A DNA stretch of 64,000 nt, taken from contig JAVHJL010000010.1 in assembly GCA_036971715.1 (NCBI GenBank), positions 558,001-622,000 on the forward strand, given 5' to 3'. Shown here piece after piece: positions 1 to 10,343 of this stretch. Within the stretch, counting starts at the first letter, position 1, and each line of letters begins with the position of its first letter. Source of the stretch: Arthrobotrys musiformis. Taxonomy: Eukaryota > Ascomycota > Orbiliomycetes > Orbiliales > Orbiliaceae. The notes below the pieces were generated by a model that was not told where the DNA came from, searched no databases, and saw only the letters and a list, made by a program, of their open reading frames with translations. Made by a program: the position numbers and the translations under genes.

Positions 1-1424
1 TAAACGGTACCCTCGATAGGCAGAATTTAAAGAACCCCTCGAACACATCTCGATTTCACCGATCCGTGCCACACAAGGAGCGCCATTTTCTGAGGGGGAA
101 AACAAAAGAAAAGAAAGGAAAGGAAAAGAGAAAAAGAAAAAGAAAAAGAGCCGTAACTCCACTTCCATATTAACTTGCCCCGGTCTCCAGATTGTGGAGC
201 ATAAGGTGCACGAAAGAGGGAGTGGAGTCTAGCACCTCGTTTTTTTCTTGGTCCATCGGTCAGTACTATCTTTTGATCCAAGGAACGAGGTACTCCGTCG
301 TGGGCCAAGTGACTTGCAGGAACAGGCATACCTAAGTGTACGCAGTGCGAGTAACCAGGCAGGCAGCACCAAAAACCAGAAACGTTCATTGACAAGCACC
401 AGTGCGGTTGGAGGTTTTGAGGTGCTGCGGTGCGTTTGTTACAAGTGCAAGCAGCAGAAGCATAACTTGAAGCGTAGCGCAAGCACATACCACCTCGAGA
501 ACCTCTCTCTCCGCAGAAGTTAACTTGGATGGAAATTGGCGCTGGCGCTATGTAATCATATTGCTTGCTGCAAGCCAGATCCGTTAAAAAGGACCAGACA
601 CAGCCTATCTGCAACAAAAGCCTCTTCTCACGATCTTCCTTTATACCTCTTTTTGGATCTCTCGTTTTTCGGCCTTCGACTACTGAAAAATATTTCCTTT
701 CCTCCCTGTTTCTTTTGGATTTGAATTTTTAGATTTTAGGCGTTTCCCTTCGTTCTTTCTTTTGTTGATATCGAGATTTCCCTTTTTGCTGTCTTTTTCT
801 TGGATGAACAGTCAGAATGGGTCGCTCGTTCCAATAGAACCTCTGACTGAGTTTTGAACTCGACAAGTTCGAACGTTAGTTGCAAGAATCGATCCTTTGA
901 TTTTATATGTAAGCTGACGTCGTTGGTTGTCGCCCAAGCCGTTGGTCGAAAGCATCCGCAACTGGATCCGACAGACGAACTGGGCAAAGGAAAGACATTT
1001 TTCAGACAGGAAGGAAGGCAAAAGGACGGCGTTTCGAGTTGGTTTAGCGGATTTCTGTCGCTCCATTTTGACAGCTTGATATAACATCCATTGGAGCACC
1101 AGCCCAAGCCCAAGTCCAAGTCCAAGTCCGAGTCCAAGTTCGAGTCCAAGGGACCCACCTCTCTAAAATACACGCGACTCGAGTCCTAGCTCTCTTGGAG
1201 TCTGGGGGAGGGGAGATTCGTTCATACAAAATCCTATAGACGGCAACTCTGTTAGTACAGTAATTTCACATCGAAGAACTCGATTTGCGACTGCGGGAAG
1301 GACCCCAGGAATAGGTATATCCAACACCATCAAAGGAAGAAATATTCGACAATCTGGTAGATACAGGCTGGTCATAAAAAAGGACGCTCATGCCCAACAC
1401 ACGGTCAACGCAAACTTCGGTATT
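1..1424. other. Intergenic, upstream of zinc-finger regulator
   Basis: No supportable gene. The longer open frames on the minus strand have no true ATG at their 5' end and read as low-complexity or random protein. The stretch holds a purine-rich tract near 100-149, a hexanucleotide repeat at 1103-1150, and T/C-rich sequence at about 640-800 that could be promoter or leader of the + strand gene at 1425. No clear TATA box was seen next to the start codon. Confidence 0.6.
1103..1150. repeat. Imperfect hexanucleotide repeat (YCCRAG)8
   Basis: Eight consecutive 6-bp units of the form CCCAAG, TCCAAG, TCCGAG or TTCGAG, with only C/T and A/G changes between units. It lies about 275 bp upstream of the zinc-finger regulator start codon and is not part of a supported coding region. 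It reads as a short, decayed microsatellite. Confidence 0.8.
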
Positions 1425-4400
1425 ATGCCTACTCGAAAGGATCCCTTGTCAGCTGTGCCGGCGACTCCGACACGACAGAGCTCAGATCCTCCAGCCGTGA
1501 TACCGTCGCCCGAGAGGAAAGGGTCAGTGTCAAGCAATAGTACATCTAATTCTGCCCCACCGACTCCGACTATAAAGCAGCAGTCTCATATCTGTCAGTC
1601 GTGTGGACGAGGATTCTCCAGAGCAGAGCATCTCGACCGGCATCTGGCCACCCATTTGCCACCATCTGAGGCGAAAACGTATATATGTACCTTGTGTACA
1701 AAGGGATTTACCCGGAAGGATGTCTTGAGTCGACATATAAAAGCGGTTCACCAAACGAAGAAGATTGAAGTGAAAAAGTCAAGGCGAAGGAGCTGTATTA
1801 GATGTGCTGGGTTTAAGATTAAATGTTCGAGCGGCGCCTCGAAAGGTCGGACAGTTGTGGCACCTTGTGATGCATGTGCAAGGCGAGGCCATGAATGCGT
1901 CTTCGATGCGGACTCGGACTTGATTGTCATTCGTAGGGAATCTCTGAACGATCCTACCGAGGCGGATATCAACGACGAAGACGACGATGATGTGGATGAC
2001 GACGACGACGATATGAATGCTATGGACTTGATGGAGACAATGGAGACTAGCGATTCGATGGATTCTGCACCACTCAAAATTGGAGAAGCCGAAACCAGAG
2101 AGCCGTCACTCAAGAGACGGAGGACCATAGACGAAGGTCAACCTTCTGCTTTCCAAATGGACCATCGAAGTATGAAGTCAATAGATTCTGGAATTGGTAC
2201 CTCCAGCGGTAGGTCTTCATCCCTAGGCTCATCAGCTACGATATTCTCAAAACAAGAGCCTAACCAACGTGAGTGACCATCCCCCCATTTTCGGTTTCCC
2301 ACTGTGTATATTTGGTTGCTTATTATATTATATAAAAGCAGCTGGGTCGACGTATCCTCATTATAATCCAAATCTCCCTGGGTTTGGAGGACCGCCGCCG
2401 CCGGTAAATTATGGTCATTACTTTGGTTCCGGTCGCGGAAGCAGTAGCAGTACCTCTCTTTCATCGTCGCCGTCGTTCACCTCCTTTCCCCATGCCCAGC
2501 TACCTAGAGGCTATGTGGAAAGAGAATCACGGAAGAGTACCGGTTGGCCTGGCTTGTCGCAAGATGAGTACATGGCAGCGGATGCACTAAACGGAATGGT
2601 ACCGGGTGGCCGGCCATACGATTCATTTAGTTACTTCGACTCGATGAAGAAGAGTCTCGGAAGTAGTTCATCAAGCCGATATGGTCCCAGGGAACCCGCT
2701 ATGCTTAGTAGCCTGCAACTATTCCAGAAACTGGAGGATCCCGCCGAGAACTGGTTCTTCGACCCCAGTATATTCGAATTCGATTTTCTGCGGGAGGACT
2801 TCTCTCTGCACTCAATACCAGAGGAACCCCCTTTCGGCAGACCTGAGAAGGCACCACAGGCCTACCTTAACCCCTCTGTATTAACCCTCTCCAAAAGCCC
2901 CTCCCTCAATACCTCCTTTCCTTCTTCAAGTTGGGGAGCTTCATCAAGCCAACATTCACCACAGGATCTGAGTCCTAGCGGTATAGAAGGACCTCGCTAC
3001 CAACAAGAGATCAGACTCCCTCATGTTAGCTCTGCACCTTCTTACCTTGCTGAGGATTCATTACCATGGGATTGGCAAACATCAAGTCACCGCGAACCCA
3101 GAATTATATTACCACCTCTCCGAGAGTTACTACAGGCCCCACAACAGGGTTACCATAGACAGCCTGGGCTCCAACGCAGCCATGAGATGTCCGGTGGTCG
3201 AGACCGACAGCAGCTCAAGGAAACTATAGTCTCGGATCAAGTCAGAAAGGATATGCTCACGATATTAAAGGCACCTTACGAGAGGTTGCCACATAATAAC
3301 GTGGATCTCCGGGACGAGAAATTTCCCTCCAATGAGGTGCTGAACGAGTTTGTCCAGCTCTACCTCAAACACTTCCATGGCGTACTACCGATGCTTCACA
3401 TTCCTACTTTTTCCACCGATTCGTGTCCAAATTTCCTTTTGATCACGATCGCCACCATTGGTGCAAGGTATCATACGTCAGAACATGCTATTGAATTTGC
3501 GGATAATCTCAACGCTCTTTGCTACAAAGCTTTAAACTGGCTGGTATGTATTACTACATTTCCCGGATTCGCTTCACTCCTGTTGTATGTTCTAGTCACG
3601 CGTGTCAATGAATTAACGCTTCCGGCATTAGGGTGAGTACAATGAGGACTATAAGCAATCGACGTCCTACCTCATGGCATTCTGTCTCCAGAGTGTTTAC
3701 GCTCTCAGCGCTGGGAACAAGCGACTATTCGAGATGGCAGACGCTACTCGATCTTATATGATCAACGCTTGTCGTAACCTTGGTCTCTTCACTACACCTG
3801 GCGGCAGATCGCCACGTCCTCGCCCTAAGCCGACGATGGAAGACCCGTTCCTTCCATCTACAGACGTGAGCGATCCAGAGAAGGTCCAAAAGTACTGGAT
3901 CGAGTGGAGAGAGGAAGAATTCAAGAAGCGACTTGCTTGGTGTATCTTCGAATGCGATTGTTCAATTAGTGTTCTCACAAATAGAAGAGGTAATATCGCC
4001 TTGACAGATCTTTGCTTGCCATTACCCGTAAGTCTACGCCACCCCCAGATAGCCCTTTAGCGATACTTCTTCAATGCTAACTGGATATATTCGTGCAGTG
4101 TGAGGAAATTCTTTGGGAAGCCCCTGATAGCCAAACGTGGGCGGCACTCTATCCAAGGCATAAATCGATCCCTCCACGTGGAATGCCGTTTTACTTTGTC
4201 CTGCGGGATATCTTGAACGGCCATCAAGACCAAGTCACCCTGTCGGCTTGGGGCCGAAGACTCTGTGCGCAAGGTATCAGTCGCAGTAAGTAACCCGGAT
4301 AAACCATAGCTACCGTATCATTCTCATCTGACATTTTATCTCCAGTGATCTGGGACCTCCGAGAGATAGAAACAAGCCCCCTGGGACGCATAGTGCAGCT

Positions 4401-5214
4401 GCCAGTTCTTTCGGTGGGGTTGAAACCAGCTAAGGATGACCTCCTAAAGGCATCGATGATCCTCTTAAATTCGACTCCGAATGATGATACCAAGCAGGTC
4501 GATTCAAGGTTCGTATCCCCCGTCTCCACCTAATTAGAAGATACAAACCTAATCAGAGGGGTAGTATAACCGCAATCGTCGTTCACTACGCACACCTCTA
4601 TGCCACGAGGGATGTTGTTGATTTGGCTATCAGTTTAGCCAAACATTCCTCCACCGGGAAATTTGTGGAGAGGATGGAGCGGATCAACCGAATAAAGAAT
4701 ATCTTCACCTCAGACATGGTCAATGCACGAGAGCTCGCTTGGGTAAGTGGGGAACCCTGTGTATTTCCCGGATCCCGCGTACCCGGTCCATCCGAAACTA
4801 ATGACATGAGCTATATTTTAGCATGCCGGTCAAATCCTCGCAGCCGGCCGACGGTACAATCTTCACACTAGTTCCGATTGTCTTCGAGTCTTCATTGCTG
4901 GAGTTTACCTCCACGCTTTCGCAAAATATTTCCCCACCACGCATTACCTTTCATCAGTTACGGAAGAACACTCTGCTGCTCCTCCAGATGATGCTGTCAA
5001 ATTGGATAGCTTGTGTTCCTCCAACAGTGAATCGATTAGCTACTGGATTAAACATGGTGGAAAGGCAAGGCTTGAGCGTATGAGCGACCTACATTCGATT
5101 GAGGGGGCCAGGGAAGTGCTCAGGCTCGTCGAGTCGTTGCTCCAGCGTATGAAGCTTTGGGGCATTTGCAACAAATTTCTTAACGTCGTTCAAGAAATTT
5201 TACATGAAGACTAG
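1425..5214 (+). CDS. C2H2 / Zn2Cys6 dual zinc-finger transcription factor with fungal-specific TF domain
   Basis: Seven exons: 1425-2268, 2342-3543, 3632-4027, 4099-4285, 4346-4508, 4559-4742, 4822-5214, giving 1122 aa; all junctions keep frame. Residues 57-77 and 88-109 are two C2H2 fingers (C57/C60/H73/H77 and C88/C91/H104/H109). They are followed at once by a Zn2Cys6 cluster, C124-X2-C127-X6-C134-X13-C148-X2-C151-X6-C158. Next come an Asp-rich stretch (about 180-195), a Ser/Pro-rich linker and, from about residue 580, the helical middle-homology (Fungal_trans) region, including a short NNVDLRDEKFPSNE-like segment and an H-X-PTF motif. The family comprises nuclear DNA-binding regulators; proteins combining C2H2 fingers with a C6 cluster are known in fungi, often in carbon or stress control. 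The target here is unknown. The ATG at 1425 is the first in frame and gives the complete finger block. Confidence 0.9.
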
Positions 5215-7509
5215 ACAACCTCGCGGATCCCGTTGACGGTTTTTGCTTACCAAAGCATTTCACTAGAAAGCCTCCCATATGCAGCCACTCGCCTACAATA
5301 AGTCAAAGGCTTGACGTCCCCCACACCGCCGGCATATATTTATAACTACTTCTTATCGTTCCTTTGGATTTGCATTTGGTCGTTACCCTCCAAATCTCTT
5401 TTGTTTAGACACAGGTTGAGTTTGGTGCTCTTTTCATCTTTCATCTTTGCATTATATATACCCCATACTTCATACCCCATACCCCGTCCGATGTATTTCT
5501 CTTTTAGTCTTCTTCCATTCTCTTCTGTAGATATTATTCTTCCTTGCCCCGAAATCATCCCCTTTTCCTTTTTATTTCCAATCTTCTTGAAGATATATAA
5601 AATGCTTGCACTAGGTTCCATTTAGGTAACTTTAACCAAAAAGGCCAACAAAGTGGAATTACGCCTGCTGCATGCACAGTGCCATATACTTTCTGTATAT
5701 CCCAGCCAATTGGTACCCATCAAACCATGCGCCCTTTCTCGCAGTTGTCTCTGGTCATGGGCTTTACTGTCCAGTGCTCGCAATTATTGGTTGGCCCATG
5801 CATCTCCGGTTTTCATTCGAAGTTCTGGGGCCGTCTCAAGTTTCAAGAACAAAAAAAAAAAAAAAAACATAATTTTTTTTCGTCCATGTACATACATATA
5901 ACCTGCCAAAGTACCCTTTCCCATTTCTTGCAGTACTCCTCGTATTCTTTTCTGTGCATCCTGTGTGTCTCTTGCATAAATCCCCCTAGACTAGAACCTT
6001 TCCGTCCGTCTCTGCATGCATTCAAGATGGTCCCTCCTATGGGAACACTTCCCACGAACCAGAAGGCCGGGTCCCACTGATCATTGCACTGCATGTCCCC
6101 GAAAGGAATGTAGTCACCGAAGGGGGGCTCGATTATCCTGTTCGAATCGTAAGGTACTGGGTACATACATGGGAAACCTTCAAAGTCGACAAATAGAATG
6201 AGACATCACCCGCGTCAGCAGAAATATCCATTTCGGCTGTGGAGAAAAAAAAAAGAAGAAGAAAAGATAAGGGTAAAGTAAAAGACGCCGGTAATTTTTG
6301 CCTTGGATACTTGAGTGTTTAATCCCGCAGATCGAGTTCACACATCTGCAGGAAAAGTGCGAAAGGGTTAATGAACAGACAGGAAGATGCTGACCCAAGA
6401 CATGCAAGTTATGGGGAAGGGAAGAAAAATCTTGGTGCATCGTGCAGCGGTAGTTTCGGCCTGCTTTTCAGGATGAGAGAAAAAAAACCACACTTCATGC
6501 AATGTTGGTTTTTTTTCCTTGTACAGGATACCTCTCTTTTTTACCCATGGGAAGAGATCATACGTATATCACCTGCAGCCTGCAAGTCGCCACTGTACTG
6601 TCCGGAATACCCCGGATGCAGAGCGGATTTTACGAACGGGCAAGGCACCTTTTTTATCAATTGAAGAACCGCCATCGAATTTTCCCCAGGCTGCATGAAG
6701 TATGTATGTTGTGTATACTTACATATGTATGTACGTATGTACATGTACCTCGTATTGGACCAACGAATTGGTAAACTACATGCATGATACTTTCTATTGG
6801 TCCATGGATCCTGTTGCCCCAACAGCATGAACCACCTTTACGCAGAGTCCTATTACAAAAGAACAATTTGCGGACGCAATAATCCTGCAAGTGCAATCTC
6901 GAACAAAGCCGGCAACAAGGTATTCACAAATTTTATATTGGTCGAGGTTGGGCAACACAGAAAACCCAGTGCGGGTCCCCAAGCAAGCCCAATGGGCGGC
7001 GGCTTCGGCGTTCTGCAGGTTGCACGAAAACGGGAACGCCCATAACCTTCTTTTCCTGTTTTTCTCTCGCCAATTCTCGCCACCTTACCGGGAGGTATTA
7101 ATACTTAAGGTTGCCGTTTAACAAAAAAAAACTCTCGAACCCTCTCTCGTCCCCAAGATCAAATGTTTTAAATCTTGTGGAACAGGAGGACCTTTCCTGC
7201 TTAAGTTTCATGAGAGGGAAATCTGCTTTTGTGTTGCAAATGAGGTTTGACTTTGTTGCATTTTTATGAGGCGTTCGAGTGTTCAAGGCCATGAGATGAT
7301 GGATTTAGAGGTGATATGAGCGATCATGGCATCGAAAATGGCGTCCAGGTGCAGCATTCATTTGTATCATAGGCAGATACCGCTTTACGCCATGCATGGG
7401 TCAATCCTAAAGCCTTTCCCTTCCCCAGAGTCAAAAAATCCCCTGGAAGACTGAGTTCAGAGATCTTCAAATGCATCAATGCTAGGATCGAGGGGTCAAT
7501 AAGTTGACA
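5215..7509. other. Intergenic region, no gene seen
   Basis: About 2.3 kb without a credible gene. It begins with T/C-rich sequence (5300-5620) that may be the 3' untranslated region of the regulator. It also has homopolymer runs near 5850-5880 and 6245, and a cluster of overlapping GTATGTA/TACATAC words at about 6700-6755. Open frames present are short, overlap each other on both strands and have no recognisable domain. The last part, ahead of 7510, should contain the promoter of the b561 gene. Confidence 0.6.
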
Positions 7510-8850
7510 ATGGGGTCTAGAACCGGTATGGGTACGACGGCAGCGGCTTATGCAGCCAATACTCTTCTTTTGGCTTCAATTGTTCTAGCATCCGCGGACC
7601 CAGATTTTGGTGAGGTAATCCGTGGCGATGACAAAGACCTCGACGCAGGGATCAAGACGCATCTTAGTCCCAAAAGACGGAAACTAGTCCTCTTACATTC
7701 CGCATTTGCGGCAGTAGCTTGGCTCTTCTTTACTCCCGTCGCAATTATTATCGCTAGGTTTTTCAAAACCGCAAGGACCGGAAGGGGAAGGATATGGTTT
7801 CGTCTCCATTTTACGATACAGATAGGGACAGTAATCTTCATGGTCTTGAGTAAGTCTGATCTGAAACCCTGCAATATAACAAATCAATAGTTACCTCTTG
7901 ATATGAGTGGTTGTGGCCGGTACGCGGTGGTGGTATTAGTAACATACGTTGCATGATCTGACATGTGATTATGGTTCTCAGCTTTCGTACTGGGTTACTA
8001 TGCAGTCCAGCCTGGCAGTAAATATCAATTCAAGAATCCACATTTCCAGATCGGGGCGGCGGTCTTTGCTGCAGTGTTGGCACAAGCCCTACTGGGTATT
8101 ATCAACCATTTCGTGCTACGCCCGATACGAATCCGACATAATGCTCAAGATCCTTTGAAGACACCTTTCTCGAACAAGCTCCACATCATACTAGGATGGG
8201 CTACCTTCGGGCTCGGACTTGCAAACATTCCAATTGGAATGGTATTATATGGAACGCGCGGCAGGTTCTTGATTCTATTCGGGGTCTATGTCCTTGGGAT
8301 TCTTCTAGTGATATTGGTTCTAGAAGCAGTGAAGGGACGGGATAGAGGTGTCATCCTGGAGAAGGAAGATGTAACTAGAGGGCGGTTGACGCGGAGGAGG
8401 TCGTCATCGACCGAGAGTGTTCTGCCGGTGGCTGGGGCTGAAATCCAAGAGGTTATCTATATTCCTGTGGAAGATGAGCCAGAGACAAGGACCGAGAGAA
8501 TGCATACAGCACCAGAGATCCCAGCTATGTCGGTGGACCAAACGGTAGCGACACAGCCTACTGCTACGAAGGCGCAGACAGCGGATTATCCCGTGGTGAA
8601 AGAGCCACCTACCGAACAACCCACTACTAGTACTACCCAAGATGAGCCAGTTCACGGACACCCAGTATCAAATGAAACACACTCTGAGCAACCGACATTA
8701 AAGTTGAAAGAGACGGCCATCGGCCAGCCCGTTGAGGTCCCGGCTACGGAACGGCCTGCAGGAGAAGTCGAGGAACAGGCAGCAGTGGTTACTGAACCTA
8801 AGCAAGAAGACAAAAAGTCGAAATCAAAGGCAGGTCATATCCGAGTGTGA
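7510..8850 (+). CDS. Cytochrome b561-domain membrane protein with long cytoplasmic tail
   Basis: Two exons, 7510-7849 and 7982-8850 (132-bp intron), 402 aa. The ATG at 7510 is chosen; an upstream TTG is not a eukaryotic start. An N-terminal hydrophobic segment (about 12-29) looks like a signal peptide. Four to five membrane helices follow, with histidines H63, H100, H134 and H181 spaced as expected for the two b-type haems of b561 proteins, and a short charged loop at 85-98. The family moves electrons across membranes, using ascorbate or other reductants, and in fungi is often fused to a DOMON domain. Here there is no room for a DOMON domain between signal and first helix. The last ~180 residues are hydrophilic, Pro/Thr/Glu-rich, with repeated EQPT- and QPV-type words. 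Substrate and membrane are unknown. Confidence 0.82.
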
Positions 8851-9728
8851 AAAAAATAATTAGAGGTCTGAGCAATTTCAACGTTGCATTATCACGTTTG
8901 CTATCACTAACTTTGCCTAATGGCCTTAATATAGAAAAAACTATAGAGACATATGTCCTTCTTAGGATACATGGACTGACTCGTCCAGCCTATTGACTTT
9001 ATATATGGAAATGATTTTTTTCTTTAAAACAAATATTTTACTTTGTGGTTCGCCCAATTACATCAGGTATCCTGTCCACACTTATCACATTTCATATCTC
9101 GTGCTTCCAACCCTAATCCTTGCAATCGATCGTGGAGGATATTTAGTTTTCTGCACCTGACATGACATCAATGGCTCAAAAGTGCGGCACAAAATTTGCT
9201 TCTCCACCAGCCTGAAACTCTTAAACAAGAAAAATGTGCCGAATTAACATGTAAAAGGGAATTCCTTTAGTCAGGCCACTTCAAAGGCGTACGTACGAGG
9301 CCCCGAACTCGACAAAAAAAAAAAAACAGAATAAGAGGTGCCTCATAAATGTGGGGAATCTGTTCGTACGTTGTGTATCGGCTCGGATTAATGCATCCAC
9401 ATTTATTTTGTAACGGATTAAACCCATGATTCGTCAAGGAAAATACTTTGACCGATCGCTAGAAGAAAACCTCGCGTGACTCGACTCCGTTCGGAATGAA
9501 ACCCCGTTATATATATAGCAGAGCAAAGCCATAAGACGGGTTGGTAATACGTTATAAATCAAACAAAGAGGCGGTCACCGCTCTCCCGTTGAAGCCTCGA
9601 GCAAGAATGGAAAGAATAACATGTTAACAAGAGCACATGCATAGATGGGAAATACAACGCATGCATGAAAGGGAAGCGTGATTCGGAAAAACCGTTCAGA
9701 TTTACTCTTTTTGCAAAATTCCACAGGG
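8851..9728. other. Intergenic, no gene seen
   Basis: AT-rich sequence after the b561 gene, with poly-A runs near 9314 and 9006-9030. It probably includes the 3' ends of the two genes that converge here. No open frame with coding character was found. Confidence 0.55.
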
Positions 9729-10343
9729 CTAAGGCCCTCTGAGCTGTAATCTGCACCGGAACGGATATGGATCTTCAGTGTAAGATTCTGCAAGATAGCG
9801 CTGCAGAGTGTATGGATCTGCTGGCAAATTAGAATTAGGATCAGACGATTGTGGAGCTGGGAAAATCCATAGTTCTGGGTTATGCCGGGGTGGAATGAAT
9901 AACGCAATGGGTATTGATGAAACAAGAGCTTCGTAACCGTCCCGGACGGGTGTATCCGCCGTGGAAAAGACGTGCGAGGAAAGTAAGGCGTTCCTATTCT
10001 CACCGCCTCGGTGGAGATGTTGGGGATTATCCAAGGGAGTCTGGTGTGAGAATGTGTTGAATTGCAGAAGCTGTGGAGCTATACCGGCGGATGTCTCGGT
10101 TGAAGCGGCTTCGGTAATGTTTCCAAGTGGATGCTGCGATATGCGAACGGAGCCGGAACGGGTTTCGTTCGGTGAGGAAACAACGGAAAAGTCAGCAAAG
10201 GTGGTTTGCGGCGATCGGGGAGAAGGGTTTGTCCTGGCATCAAGGGATTTCGATATTGAATTGTCTGAGGTGGTGTTTCCGGAGACAATTCTAGCTTGAT
10301 TAATAAAGCTATGGATCGAGGATGTTGAGCGGGAGGACGGCAT
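9729..10343 (-). CDS. Hypothetical Ser/Thr/Pro-rich protein, 204 aa
   Basis: Single open frame on the minus strand. The first true ATG is at 10343; the frame stays open to 10502 but only by way of a GTG. The protein is rich in Ser, Thr, Asn and Pro for its first 150 residues, then has a better-ordered C-terminal part with a short hydrophobic stretch (SSIPIALFIPP) and aromatic residues. No known domain, signal peptide or membrane helix was recognised. It could be a lineage-specific intrinsically disordered protein, or an accidental frame. The length and the lack of a competing frame with an ATG favour a real gene only modestly. Confidence 0.42.
   Translation of the reverse strand: MPSSRSTSSIHSFINQARIVSGNTTSDNSISKSLDARTNPSPRSPQTTFADFSVVSSPNETRSGSVRISQHPLGNITEAASTETSAGIAPQLLQFNTFSHQTPLDNPQHLHRGGENRNALLSSHVFSTADTPVRDGYEALVSSIPIALFIPPRHNPELWIFPAPQSSDPNSNLPADPYTLQRYLAESYTEDPYPFRCRLQLRGP

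Noticed and set aside
736..1173. 145-codon minus-strand frame with Asp/Leu repeat
   Set aside because: It starts at GTG; the repeat is the translated hexanucleotide microsatellite.
6128..6152. GTTCGAATC word resembling a tRNA T-loop
   Set aside because: The five bases on each side do not pair; no cloverleaf.
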